Below are positions 51,680-60,316 of a DNA stretch of 60,316 bases, piece by piece. The first letter of the stretch is position 1; every line of letters begins with the position of its first letter. Position numbers and translations under genes: made by a program. Source of the DNA: Brasilonema angustatum HA4187-MV1 (GTDB lineage Bacteria > Cyanobacteriota > Cyanobacteriia > Cyanobacteriales > Nostocaceae); the NCBI GenBank assembly GCA_019359695.1, contig JAHHGV010000048.1, forward strand, positions 1-60,316. Reading direction: 5' to 3'. A model generated the notes under the pieces. That model did not search any database. It worked only from the letters and a program-made list of their open reading frames with translations, and was not told where the DNA came from.

Positions 51680-54031
51680 ATGTCCGAGCCGTTAGTTACT
51701 GTCTTACATATTGACGACAACGAAACCAATCGTTATGTTGTCGCTCGCGTGTTGCGAAACGCTGGCTTTGCAGTTGTAGAGGCAAACACGGGTGAGGTGG
51801 GGCTAAAGGCGATCGCTGAAGCTAAACCCGACTTAGTCATTTTGGATGTCCAGCTTCCTGATATTAGCGGCTTTGAAGTTTGTCATCAGATTAAATCTGA
51901 CCCAGCTACCGCCACCCTTCCTGTGCTTCATCTATCTGCCCATTTTGTTGAAAGCCGCGACAAAGCTCAAGGATTAAATAGTGGTGCAGATGCTTACTTA
52001 GCACAACCCGTTGAGCCGATTGAGTTAATTGCTACGGTGAGAGCGTTACTGAGGATTCGGCGAGCTGAGGACTTAGCTTTATCTCGAGCGCAGGAGTGGC
52101 AAACAACTTTCGACTCGATTCGTGATGGCGTTGGGTTACTAGATAGCACTGGTCGATTCGTGCGCTGTAATAAAGCCATGAAGAAATTTTTGAGCAAACC
52201 GTTCAGCGACATCATCGGCACTCAGCATCAGGAACTGATGCTTTCGGCACTATCTGGCTGTCAGATCAATCCCTTCCTTCGTGTTCAAGAAACTCTACAT
52301 CGTGAAAGCTTGGTTATTCACACTGGGGGACAGTGGTTTACAGTTACAGTAGATCCTGTGCAAGATAAGCATAGATCATTTCTTGGTGCTGTATACATTT
52401 TAGCTGATATCACAGCCCGCAAGCAAGCAGAAATAGCTTTGCGAGCAAGCGAAGAACGCTCCCGTCTGCTGTTGGAAAACGTCAAGGATTACGCAATTTT
52501 GTTCTTTGATACACAGTGGCGGATTACTGGGTGGAGTTTCGGAGCACAGAGTATTTTAGGCTATCAAGAATCAGAAATATTGGGACAATCCGCGTCATGC
52601 ATTTTTACACCAGAAGACTTGCAGAAGGGGATAGACAAACAAGAACTGGCAAAAGCAGTGAGTGAAGGACGGGCTGAGGATGAACGTTGGCATATAAGGA
52701 AGGACGGCAGCCGTTTTTGGGCAAGTGGCATCGTCACACCCTTACGAGATGAGACTGGAAAGCTACGGGGTTACTGCAAGATTTTACGTGATTTTACGGA
52801 AAGAAAACGGCTTGAAGACGAACAAACTCGACTACTTGAGCGTGAGCAAGAGGCGCGAAGTGCAGCCGAAGCCGCCAATCGTATGAAGGATGAATTCTTG
52901 GCAACTGTTTCCCACGAACTACGCTCTCCCCTAAATGCGATGCTGGGATGGATAAAGTTACTTAATACTCGCAGCTTTGACGCAGCCACAACCACACGCG
53001 CAATGGAGACAATCGAGCGCAGTGCTAAGTCACAAGCCCAGCTGGTAGAAGATTTGCTGGATGTTTCTCGTATTATTCAGGGTAAGCTGCGGTTGAATGT
53101 TCGTCCCATTGAACTGGTTGGGGTGATCGAGGCAGCGCTGGAAACAGTTCGTCCAGCTGCTGACGCCAAAGAAATTCAGCTGCAATGGGTCTTTGATCCA
53201 GCTGCTGGTTTAGTAGCGGGTGACTCTGACCGTTTGCAGCAAGTTGTTTGGAATTTATTATCTAATGCAATAAAGTTTACTTCTAAAGGAGGACTGGTTC
53301 AAGTTCGGTTAGAATGTGTGAACTCTTATGTTGAAATTACGGTGACGGATACAGGGCGGGGTATCAGTCCTGATTTTGTGCCTTATGTGTTCGAGCGCTT
53401 TCGACAGGCGGATAGTTCCACAACCCGCATCTACAGCGGATTAGGACTGGGATTAGCTATTGTGCGTCACCTGGTAGAGTTGCATGGTGGAACTGTTCAT
53501 GCAGAAAGTCTTGGTGAAGGACAAGGAGCAACCTTTACAGTTCAGTTGCCACTTGTTAAACAAAGCAAGATAGTAGGGGAGTTGTGGAGCAGCGAAGAAA
53601 ATAATTCTGCCTCTTTAATAATGTGTAGTTCCACACCTGTGCCCATACTTGATGGAGTACGAATACTAGTAGTTGACGATGAACCTGATACGCGAGATTT
53701 TCTCGTCGCTGCGATAGAAATGTGTGGGGCGCAAGCAATTGCAGCTTCATCAGCAATTGAAGCAATTCGAGTGATCTTGCAACAAAAATTGGATATTTTG
53801 GTAAGCGACATTGGTATGCCAGGAGAAGACGGCTACACCTTAATACGTAAAGTTCGTATGCTGCCTAAAGATCAAGGTGGGGAGATTCCAGCAGTCGCAT
53901 TAACAGCTTATGCCAGAGCAGAAGACAGGACGCGATCGCTCTCGGAAGGATTTCAAATGCATTTGTCTAAGCCTGTAGATCCAGATGAGTTAACAACTGT
54001 TATTGCGAGCCTAGTGAAAAAAAATATTTGA
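51680..54031 (+). CDS. Hybrid histidine kinase: REC-PAS-PAS-HisKA-HATPase-REC
   Basis: 783 residues starting 7 bp after the previous gene. Receiver D56 (LVILDVQLPDISG) comes first, then two PAS domains (about 135-255 and 265-385, the second ending GYCKILRDFTERK), a coil, HisKA with H412 (ATVSHELRSPLNAML), HATPase_c (WNLLSNAIKFTSKGG, DTGRGIS, GLGLGLAIVRHL), and a C-terminal receiver with D710 (LVSDIGMPGEDG). Cytosolic. The start lacks a clear Shine-Dalgarno, so it probably depends on upstream translation. It is the last gene of the stressosome operon. Confidence 0.95.
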   Translation: MSEPLVTVLHIDDNETNRYVVARVLRNAGFAVVEANTGEVGLKAIAEAKPDLVILDVQLPDISGFEVCHQIKSDPATATLPVLHLSAHFVESRDKAQGLNSGADAYLAQPVEPIELIATVRALLRIRRAEDLALSRAQEWQTTFDSIRDGVGLLDSTGRFVRCNKAMKKFLSKPFSDIIGTQHQELMLSALSGCQINPFLRVQETLHRESLVIHTGGQWFTVTVDPVQDKHRSFLGAVYILADITARKQAEIALRASEERSRLLLENVKDYAILFFDTQWRITGWSFGAQSILGYQESEILGQSASCIFTPEDLQKGIDKQELAKAVSEGRAEDERWHIRKDGSRFWASGIVTPLRDETGKLRGYCKILRDFTERKRLEDEQTRLLEREQEARSAAEAANRMKDEFLATVSHELRSPLNAMLGWIKLLNTRSFDAATTTRAMETIERSAKSQAQLVEDLLDVSRIIQGKLRLNVRPIELVGVIEAALETVRPAADAKEIQLQWVFDPAAGLVAGDSDRLQQVVWNLLSNAIKFTSKGGLVQVRLECVNSYVEITVTDTGRGISPDFVPYVFERFRQADSSTTRIYSGLGLGLAIVRHLVELHGGTVHAESLGEGQGATFTVQLPLVKQSKIVGELWSSEENNSASLIMCSSTPVPILDGVRILVVDDEPDTRDFLVAAIEMCGAQAIAASSAIEAIRVILQQKLDILVSDIGMPGEDGYTLIRKVRMLPKDQGGEIPAVALTAYARAEDRTRSLSEGFQMHLSKPVDPDELTTVIASLVKKNI

Positions 54032-54074
54032 CTAAAATTATATATATTACTGGATTTAGGAACTCTCAAATCAA

Positions 54075-54659
54075 ATGCCCTACAAACTATTTCTTAAAAA
54101 ATTTATTTATTCGTGGCAAAAATCGTTACGTCCCACTATGGGACGTATTGTTGCTAGAGTCGTGGTAACGATTTGTCTAACTGTTGGGATGTTGGGCATC
54201 TTGGGAAGCAATGCTTCTATGAGTTATGCTCAAGCTGCTTTTGCAACTTCTGTAGTTAATACTCAAAGTACTACCAGCCACATCCAGAATCAATATGTAA
54301 CTGTATATCGCAGTCCCGACTGTACCTGTTGTGGTGGGTGGATTGACCACTTAAAAGGAAATGGTTTTAAAATTAAAGACATTCGCACACCTGACATTGA
54401 GGCTGTTAAACAAAAGTACAATGTGCCGGATAACTTGACATCTTGCCACACAGCAATTGTTAATGGATATGTTATAGAAGGACATGTACCAGCACAAGAT
54501 ATTAAACGACTGTTGCAAGAAAAGCCAAACGTGCTCGGCTTATCTGTGCCCCAAATGCCCGTAGGCACTCCTGGGATGGAGATGGGGAATCAAAAAGATC
54601 CATTTAATGTGCTTGCCTTTGATAACAAAAGCAGAGTTGCAGTATTTAATGAGTATTGA
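54075..54659 (+). CDS. DUF411 metal-binding protein, exported
   Basis: 194 residues. The N-terminal region has a membrane/signal segment (IVARVVVTICLTVGMLGILG) ending in SYAQA, a possible cleavage site. The mature domain is DUF411: VTVYRSPDCTCCGGWIDHLK with a Cys-rich metal site, TSCHTAIVNGYVIEGHVPAQDI and a LSVPQMPVGTPGMEMG end, as in proteins linked to copper handling. It would sit in the periplasm. A later start at MGRIVARV is also possible. It follows the kinase operon by 43 bp and may be transcribed separately. Confidence 0.92.
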   Translation: MPYKLFLKKFIYSWQKSLRPTMGRIVARVVVTICLTVGMLGILGSNASMSYAQAAFATSVVNTQSTTSHIQNQYVTVYRSPDCTCCGGWIDHLKGNGFKIKDIRTPDIEAVKQKYNVPDNLTSCHTAIVNGYVIEGHVPAQDIKRLLQEKPNVLGLSVPQMPVGTPGMEMGNQKDPFNVLAFDNKSRVAVFNEY

Positions 54660-54833
54660 AGTTCACTGAAAATACTAGAGAAATCGAATCACAAAATATC
54701 TAGTAAGTGCCTGAAGTGTCTTCCAAAGGGAAGAAAGAAGCGACAAACCTGCCACAAGATGGAAGCTGAGAAGCTCTATGGTCAATTAAGATGATAAATT
54801 AATATTTTATTCATTAACCATAAGCTACACCCT

Positions 54834-55805
54834 ATGAATCGTTCCGCGTGCCTTATCTTTAATCCAGTTGCTGGTCAAGGAGACTCAGATCAAGATTTGG
54901 CAAGTATTCGGGCAATATTAGAGCCAGAAATTGAGCTGGATATTCAACTGACAACTAAAGAAATCGGCGCAGAACAACTAGCCCGTGCAGCGGTTAAGCG
55001 GGGTGTAGATACGATTATTGCCTCGGGAGGAGATGGAACTCTCTCTGCAGCCGCAGGCGCTGTCGTGGGTAGCAATATTCCGTTTGGCATTATTTCACGG
55101 GGAACAGCAAACGCCTTTGCCACAGCATTGGGAATTCCTGACACGATCGATGGTGCGTGTAAAGTCATTTTGGGGGGAGTCACTCGGACTGTTGATGCAG
55201 CCGATTGTAACGGTAGTCCGATGCTATTGCTGACAGGTATTGGCTTTGAAGCAGAAACCGTAGAAAAAGCAGACCGACAAGCAAAAAATCGGCTTGGTGT
55301 TCTAGCATATATTCTTGCAGGACTTCAAGAACTGCGGAATTTTGAGAACTTTGATGTGGAAATTGAGACAGAAGAAAAAGTAATCAAAACTTCTGCAGGT
55401 TCAGTTACAGTCGCAAATGTAGCTCCTCCCTCTTCAATCTTGGCTCAGGGACCAGCAGGAATCATCGCAGATGATGGTTTGCTAGATCTAACAATAGTGG
55501 CTCCGGTGAATAAGGCGGGGGCGATCGCTGCAGCCTTTCATCTGTTTCAATCTGCTTCTGTGGGCAATGCAGCCGAGCGAAGTGACATTGGTTACTTGCG
55601 AGCCAAACAATTCAAAATCACAACTGATCCTGTGCAAAAAATTGTTGTCGATGGAGAGCTTTTAGGAACAACTCCCGTAGAAATTCGCTGCATCCCGGCA
55701 GGTTTGAAAGTCTTTGTACCGTCAATCGAAGAAGAAGAACCTACAGAGAAACTGGAGGGACTACCAAATTTGATAATTGAGGAGAAACAACCTGCTTCTG
55801 ATTAA
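54834..55805 (+). CDS. YegS/DgkB-type lipid kinase
   Basis: 323 residues with the diacylglycerol-kinase catalytic fold: CLIFNPVAGQGD, the nucleotide loop ASGGDGTLSAAAG (GGDGT at 65-69), ISRGTANAFATALGIP, and a C-terminal VDGELLGTTPVEI strand. Members phosphorylate diacylglycerol, sphingosine or related lipids with ATP. There is no membrane segment; it is probably peripheral on the membrane. The metallophosphoesterase follows after 30 bp with its own strong ribosome site, so the two are likely an operon. Confidence 0.93.
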   Translation: MNRSACLIFNPVAGQGDSDQDLASIRAILEPEIELDIQLTTKEIGAEQLARAAVKRGVDTIIASGGDGTLSAAAGAVVGSNIPFGIISRGTANAFATALGIPDTIDGACKVILGGVTRTVDAADCNGSPMLLLTGIGFEAETVEKADRQAKNRLGVLAYILAGLQELRNFENFDVEIETEEKVIKTSAGSVTVANVAPPSSILAQGPAGIIADDGLLDLTIVAPVNKAGAIAAAFHLFQSASVGNAAERSDIGYLRAKQFKITTDPVQKIVVDGELLGTTPVEIRCIPAGLKVFVPSIEEEEPTEKLEGLPNLIIEEKQPASD

Positions 55806-55835
55806 AATCAGAAATGTATTTAGGAGAAACTTGCG

Positions 55836-57410
55836 TTGAAACTCGTATCCGATCCGGCAATTGCCGACAAAATTCGCAAGATGAAGCAGCGAGTGCGGTG
55901 GCAAGACCCTGCAATTATGGAAAGGGGAATTGACCAAACTCAGCTCGTATTAGACGATAAAAGATCTGACGAAGCAGAATTCTCGTTTTTGGTTGTGGGT
56001 GATAGCGGTTCCGGGGCACACCCAGGACATAATCCTCAGCGACAAGTAGCCAAACTGATGCAACCCCATCAGCAAGAATGCAGTTTTATGTTGCATACAG
56101 GTGATGTTGTCTATCTGGTGGGGTCAAGCGAGTATTACCAGAAAAACTTTATCAAACCTTACCGAGAGTTTCTTCTGGGGGGAGAGGACTACCGGCGCAT
56201 TGCTTATGACCAGATGATTTTCAAACAACCAATCCTACCCGTACCAGGAAATCACGATTACTATGACTTGCCACTTATCTTTGGCTTGGCATCCTTGGCA
56301 ACAATGCCAGTACGTCACTTATTTCCATCAAAGCTAAACTTTGATGTTGGTGGTCATGGTTCATGGAAAGGTGACGCTTATGCAAAGGCGTTTCTGGATT
56401 ACCTCAAAGCATTTATGCTTCCAGGAGATTTAGCTCGTCACCTAGACGAACATTACACCGCAAAAACAGATACAGGGCGCTGTCTGCGCTATGAGCCAGG
56501 GCGCTTTACCCGCCTTCCCAATCGTTACTATAGTTTCCGCTACGGTGGAATTGACTTCTTTGCATTAGATTCCAATACGTTTAATGCTCCGCTTCCCATA
56601 CCCACAACCCAAGAAGGAGACGCTTCTCGCCAGCAATTGGAGAAGCGCCGTGATGAACTGGAACGGCAGAAGATGCAATTTATGGAGGAATCAGCAAAAC
56701 TGAATCCGGATAACCACAGCGAAGCTGAGCAACTAGATGATATGCAGCATCAGGTATCACAAATTGAGGAAATGATTGTTGATATTGATAAGCAATTAAC
56801 CTCGGACGAAAAAACGGTCACCGATATCGACCAGCTCGAATGGCTCAAGCACAGACTGATTAAATCTTGGAATACCGCAGATGTGCGAGGACGAATCATT
56901 TATTTCCATCATCCTCCCTACGTAAGTGAAGCAACAAAATGGGAGCAGTCACAGACCTTGGCAGTGCGCGATCGCCTGCGTGATGTCCTAAGCGCAGTTG
57001 CTAAAGTTGTAGGTTCCAACAGAGGCGTAGGCGCTTCGCCTTCCCGCAGGGATCGTCCGCTAGTCGATTTAGTCTTGAACGGTCATGCTCACTGCTTGGA
57101 ACATCTTGAAACCGTGGACATGGGAAGTGCTGATTCTGGTATTCATTGGATTGTCTGCGGTGGGAGTGGCCATAGCCTGCGACGACAGCGGAGTGAGGGA
57201 CCAGATTTGATGGAAAACCAAAAGTTAGTGGCGCATTCTCGCCTGTTTGTTGGTCGAAACGGGCATGGCTCTCAAAAGCGAAGACCTTACTCATGTCTGC
57301 GTATTGATGTTAAGGAAGGTTCCACACCCAAGTTTATTGTCCGCCCCTTAGTTGCTGAATGGTATCAGCGAGAGTGGCACAATTACGAAATGCAGTCATT
57401 TCAGATTTGA
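55836..57410 (+). CDS. Calcineurin-type metallophosphoesterase
   Basis: 524 residues from TTG 55836, which follows AGGAG at good distance; no upstream ATG fits. The metallophosphoesterase motifs are all present: VVGDSGSG (D56), HTGDVVY (D90), VPGNHDYYD (N139-H140-D141), FHHPPY, and LNGHAHCLEH (H417, H419). An unusual helical insertion rich in Glu/Gln/Lys lies at about 255-345. A dispersed repeat is inserted in frame at 57022-57051, coding GVGASPSRRD just before the last metal motif. The substrate is unknown. Confidence 0.92.
   Translation: MKLVSDPAIADKIRKMKQRVRWQDPAIMERGIDQTQLVLDDKRSDEAEFSFLVVGDSGSGAHPGHNPQRQVAKLMQPHQQECSFMLHTGDVVYLVGSSEYYQKNFIKPYREFLLGGEDYRRIAYDQMIFKQPILPVPGNHDYYDLPLIFGLASLATMPVRHLFPSKLNFDVGGHGSWKGDAYAKAFLDYLKAFMLPGDLARHLDEHYTAKTDTGRCLRYEPGRFTRLPNRYYSFRYGGIDFFALDSNTFNAPLPIPTTQEGDASRQQLEKRRDELERQKMQFMEESAKLNPDNHSEAEQLDDMQHQVSQIEEMIVDIDKQLTSDEKTVTDIDQLEWLKHRLIKSWNTADVRGRIIYFHHPPYVSEATKWEQSQTLAVRDRLRDVLSAVAKVVGSNRGVGASPSRRDRPLVDLVLNGHAHCLEHLETVDMGSADSGIHWIVCGGSGHSLRRQRSEGPDLMENQKLVAHSRLFVGRNGHGSQKRRPYSCLRIDVKEGSTPKFIVRPLVAEWYQREWHNYEMQSFQI
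57022..57051. repeat. Dispersed repeat inserted in frame in the metallophosphoesterase gene
   Basis: GGCGTAGGCGCTTCGCCTTC followed by CCGCAGGGA is a GC-rich semi-palindrome of the kind seen in the repeat-filled spacers. Within the gene it adds about ten residues between two conserved segments, without a frame shift. Confidence 0.6.
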
Positions 57411-57549
57411 CTTGGGTGCAAGACCTATCTCAACGATACTGCATTGCCTCCTGAGAATTACTTAGAAATGAACCGCACCAGAGCGAATTTGCGGTGTGGA
57501 TTTTCCCCCCGCAAAGTTCGCGGTGGACGCAGAGGAAATACAGGAGCTT

Positions 57550-59619
57550 TTAGCGGCGAGGGTGCTCAATGTCACCAAAGCCTCGCAATCTCCTTCCTTG
57601 AGAGTCACCAGTAAAGACATCAGCTTTACGGACTTCATTGGAGAACTTCAAGCCAATTCTGCTCTCCAGGTTCGCGACCGACACCTGGAAGTTATTGAAT
57701 TGACCAACAGGTAGAAGCTCAAAGGGAATATTCTGAACGAATTTCTCCTGACTGACAACGTAGGCGCTAGAAGAAAGCTTGCGCTGTTTGTCTACTACTA
57801 CAACAACCTTCCAGAAAAATTGTGGAACTTGAACTTTGCGATGAACTGGATCAGTTTGTTGGAAGATGGGACCTGTGAAAACAGTTGCTAGGAGATCATC
57901 TTGATCGGTGTTTGTGAGGATGAAGTTTTCTAGCCCCTGCCACAGCTGCTGTGATTGGTTGAACTGAAAGTATTGGGGAGAGCAATTTGTGAAGTGGAAC
58001 GTGTCGCTGTTGGCTATCTTTGCCTCGCTTTGTTGTCCCCAAATTGGATCTTGTCTGCGGACGAGATGACCTCGATCAAAAAAGTTGCCTCCAGGTTCAT
58101 TGCTGTAAAAGTCGTTTCCTACTTGCATCTCCAAGGAGATACGGGGGTCAAAAAACCATTCGTCATCGCTGCGGTCCAATCCAACCCACTGTCTGCCATC
58201 AATATTAACAGCAGTGTGGAAGGCTAAGCGACGAGTTTCACACATGACAATTGAGAAGTGCGTGTAGCGGAGGATGTTGTCCTGTGTGCCTTCTACCTGT
58301 GCAACTGGACCAAAGGCTAAAGCTGCTGGTGTCAATTCTGGTAGTGGAATAGTGACCCCAAGAAAATCAGGATTATAACCTTTGCGACCTTCATAGTGAC
58401 TCAGTGGGCGAACACTTCCGCCAGAACTTCTAGTACCGGATCTAAGAGAATTTATGCTCTGGGGTTGGATGAGAGTCTCTCCAACTGGGGCAGGAGTACT
58501 GATTGTTGAAGTGACCACGCTTTCGCGGGGAGTCGTATTCGGAAATATGCGGATACCCTTAGCGTCTTCAAGGAAAGCTTGAACCAACTGGGAGGCGGAA
58601 TTCTCCTGTTGAGTTTGGATTTTGTTTACTTGATCCAGAATTTTGCTTGTCCGAACACCCTCATTCGCAATCCATTTTATTTGATTTTCATTTAGATTTT
58701 CTGCCTCTTCCTTGGCTACCCACTCGCCGTTAGTCAGTTGAATTTCTTCAACCCCTTCATGGGTGCGAGTTTCTACTACACTTCTATGGTGAATGGCAAC
58801 CACCTGCCAGTTATCGTTGAGAGCCGGGGAACCGGAAGATCCAGGAGCCGTGTCGCTGGCATACCAGAGAAAATTGTCTTTAAGGGCATCCTGGTTATCA
58901 CCAATCTTAAGGACTTTGTTTTCCCGAATAGCAATTTGCTTAAGTTGACCATCCGGGTGTTGGATGACGGTGACGAATTCTAATGGTTCTACCTTGTGAA
59001 GCGTAGGATCGAGACGCAAAAACCCGTAATCTGCCAGTTGAGCTTCTCCATCATCCGAGGTTTCAGCAACGGCGACTAGGGTAAAATCAAGCTCAGGATC
59101 GGTGATGAATCCTTCACCAGGAGTCAGATCAAAAGCTTTCCCTTGATAAATTTTACCGCTAATGTCCATCTCGTAGCCAAACTGGGCTGATGCTAGCATT
59201 GCTGCATCAACAGATTTAATCACATGATGATTTGTAATCAGCAGGCGAGGAGATACCAGAAAGCCAGTCCCCCAGCTTCCATTTGAGCCAAACGAATTTC
59301 CAACCCAAATCCGGCAAACTGCACGGGCCGCTAGCGTCCCCTTTTGGAGGAAGTTAACGGGCAGCAGGTCATTACGCCCAAGAATACGCTCTAGGTCAAA
59401 GGAGGATACTCCAGAACCACTCGCCGCGATGTTCCCGATTCGCCTGGATAAAATTGTTACAGGATCGGCTCTGCGATAATCCGGAGGCTTGACGCTACGC
59501 GTATCGCGCTGCTCTATGTTGGACAACAAAGTTTCCTGGCTTGTGGAAACTTCCTGGTTCCGCAAATACTTTAGCTTGTCGAGAAAGTCGAGAGCGTAGG
59601 TTACTGTCTTAACAGACAT
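57550..59619 (-). CDS. Trypsin-like protease fused to a DNA/RNA non-specific endonuclease
   Basis: 689 residues. About 95-275 is a trypsin-like serine protease with H132 (LITNHHVI), D178 (DPELDFTLV) and S262 (TAPGSSGSP). A helical linker follows (about 280-390). The last 290 residues are a beta-beta-alpha-metal endonuclease (NUC type) with the active site DRGH at 515-518 and downstream NSDTFHFTNCSPQ. No signal peptide is seen, so the protein is probably cytosolic. A protease that can free or activate a fused nuclease fits suicide or conflict effectors. It is convergent with the metallophosphoesterase, 140 bp between them. Confidence 0.93.
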   Translation of the reverse strand: MSVKTVTYALDFLDKLKYLRNQEVSTSQETLLSNIEQRDTRSVKPPDYRRADPVTILSRRIGNIAASGSGVSSFDLERILGRNDLLPVNFLQKGTLAARAVCRIWVGNSFGSNGSWGTGFLVSPRLLITNHHVIKSVDAAMLASAQFGYEMDISGKIYQGKAFDLTPGEGFITDPELDFTLVAVAETSDDGEAQLADYGFLRLDPTLHKVEPLEFVTVIQHPDGQLKQIAIRENKVLKIGDNQDALKDNFLWYASDTAPGSSGSPALNDNWQVVAIHHRSVVETRTHEGVEEIQLTNGEWVAKEEAENLNENQIKWIANEGVRTSKILDQVNKIQTQQENSASQLVQAFLEDAKGIRIFPNTTPRESVVTSTISTPAPVGETLIQPQSINSLRSGTRSSGGSVRPLSHYEGRKGYNPDFLGVTIPLPELTPAALAFGPVAQVEGTQDNILRYTHFSIVMCETRRLAFHTAVNIDGRQWVGLDRSDDEWFFDPRISLEMQVGNDFYSNEPGGNFFDRGHLVRRQDPIWGQQSEAKIANSDTFHFTNCSPQYFQFNQSQQLWQGLENFILTNTDQDDLLATVFTGPIFQQTDPVHRKVQVPQFFWKVVVVVDKQRKLSSSAYVVSQEKFVQNIPFELLPVGQFNNFQVSVANLESRIGLKFSNEVRKADVFTGDSQGRRLRGFGDIEHPRR

Positions 59620-60036
59620 AAATTTTTAAGACTCCATAAAGCTGACTTGTTTATAACCTCTGAATAAAAATTTGAAATCAATTTCAGATTGATTTTTTCT
59701 ACAATTTTAGATATAGGATTTACGCACGAGTCACGAAAGAACAAGACTGTAAGATTGCTTCGTTACGTCGCAATTAGGTTGATTTTTATTTGCCTATATA
59801 AAGTTTACGTGTTACTACTGAATAATAGTCATCCTTTTAGGGCTTAGGCAAAAATCGCCAAAAAGCTTAATTTATCGTATCTCCTGCACAGACGCTGCGC
59901 GTTAGCCCTCTGGGCGTGCGCCCTTGGCGCATACCGGCTTACTGAGATCTTGCACCTCGACCTGAGTACGCCTTGAACTTCAGTTCAAGGCTTATAGCCA
60001 AAGTCCGTTAAAACTGATATCTTGCACCATTCTCAA
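59620..60036. other. Repeat-rich spacer and insertion-sequence end
   Basis: It contains the second ACGCACGAGT..TTGCGTAA-type repeat (about 59710-59775), the GC-rich GCGCGTTAGCCCTCTGGGCG element (about 59896-59935), and two end sequences of the MITE/IS family, ACTGAGATCTTGCACC (59941) and AAACTGATATCTTGCACC (60011). No gene is present. Confidence 0.6.
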
Positions 60037-60316
60037 TTATCCATACTGCCAGCCATTGACAGCAAGGTCTAAACCATTTTTGCGAGCCAATTGTCGAAGT
60101 CGTTTCATCTGGAGTAACAATTTCACAAGTACTAAATGTGGAAACAAATTTTCCAATGCGATACGCCCTTGGCGTCTGCGCTCCGCGCAATCGCTGCCAA
60201 TTCACCCCAATCAGGTAGACCAGTATAATCTGACCATAAGTATGCCCAATGAGACAACAAGTAAGTCACGATTGACAACACCAAAAAGCGATACACTCCT
60301 TTGAGGGTACTTTGAC
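60037..60316 (-). pseudogene. Transposase C-terminal remnant, frameshifted by a 29-bp insert
   Basis: Reading leftward from the window edge, one frame gives QSTLKGVYRFLVLSIVTYLL and WSDYTGLPDWGELAAIA; a second frame then gives ENLFPHLVLVKLLLQ and MKRLRQLARKNGLDLAVNGW with a stop at 60037. This is a C-terminal transposase segment (IS4-like in appearance, not confirmed). Removing the GC-rich 29-bp insert at 60158-60186 restores one continuous frame. The upstream part lies beyond the window. The element's outer end (60011-60030) matches the terminal repeats of the MITE at 9706-9898. Confidence 0.75.
60158..60186. repeat. 29-bp repeat inserted into the transposase remnant
   Basis: GCGATACGCCCTTGGCGTCT followed by GCGCTCCGC interrupts the transposase reading frame. 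It belongs to the same GC-rich, HIP1-like family as copies near 13860 and 59900 (GGGCGTGCGC, TTGGCGCATAC). Confidence 0.7.

Noticed and set aside
60056-60304. Plus-strand open frame of 82 codons
   Set aside because: It is the complement of the transposase remnant.
1-60316. tRNA, rRNA or riboswitch genes
   Set aside because: Long spacers were scanned for T-loop-like GGTTCGAATCC and conserved rRNA blocks; nothing convincing was found, although a covariance search was not possible.

Overview
The window reads as chromosomal DNA of a filamentous, probably heterocyst-forming cyanobacterium (Nostocales, Scytonema/Tolypothrix/Nostoc-like). The HIP1 octamer GCGATCGC recurs throughout, intergenic spaces are long and full of short palindromic and low-complexity repeats, and there is an ADP-glucose glycogen synthase, a PEP-CTERM protease, many hybrid two-component proteins and caspase/trypsin/vWA-MoxR conflict genes. 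No tRNA, rRNA or CRISPR array was recognised.

Layout. (1) 1-8.5 kb, minus strand: a four-gene overlapping operon with an inactive-STAND-like protein, a MoxR AAA+ ATPase, a membrane vWA protein and a fourth component. The fourth is cut by the 3' end of a group II intron entering from the left edge. Next come an orphan Phd/YefM antitoxin with a DUF433 stub, an EACC1-like protein, and a caspase-TM-periplasmic-binding-protein fusion. (2) 8.7-18.1 kb: ABC-2 permease, peroxiredoxin Q, a DrrA/DrrB-type ABC exporter, glgA and hemC, separated by repeat-rich DNA. (3) 18.5-25.1 kb: two histidine kinase/response regulator pairs (NarL type, then AraC type) and a PEP-CTERM S8 protease with an atypical catalytic site. 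(4) 25.4-46.3 kb: a class II lanthipeptide locus. It has four precursor genes, three of them identical on perfect-looking 350-bp tandem repeats, and a divergent LanM with a Cys-Cys-Cys zinc site. About 8 kb further on is an NHLM-type export set (ABC, C39-peptidase ABC, HlyD, double cyclic-nucleotide-binding protein). Between the halves lie a degenerate histidine kinase, a Tll0287-like haem sensor with a MinD-like ATPase, a sucrose-phosphate-synthase-like enzyme and an S10 carboxypeptidase. (5) 46.8-54.0 kb: one tight operon with RsbR, RsbS, RsbT, an ATPase-phosphatase RsbX-like fusion and two large hybrid kinases, i.e. a stressosome module wired into phosphorelay. (6) 54.0-60.3 kb: DUF411 protein, lipid kinase, metallophosphoesterase, a trypsin-nuclease fusion, and an IS transposase remnant broken by a 29-bp repeat at the right edge.

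Together the genes suggest an accessory region rich in surveillance/suicide systems (vWA-MoxR-iSTAND, caspase-PBP + EACC1, trypsin-nuclease), peptide secretion and stress signalling. The most interesting items are the intron-disrupted conflict operon, the caspase with an extracytoplasmic ligand-binding domain, the lanthipeptide locus with tandem precursors, and the stressosome operon. All functions are inferred from sequence motifs read by eye; no database search was run.
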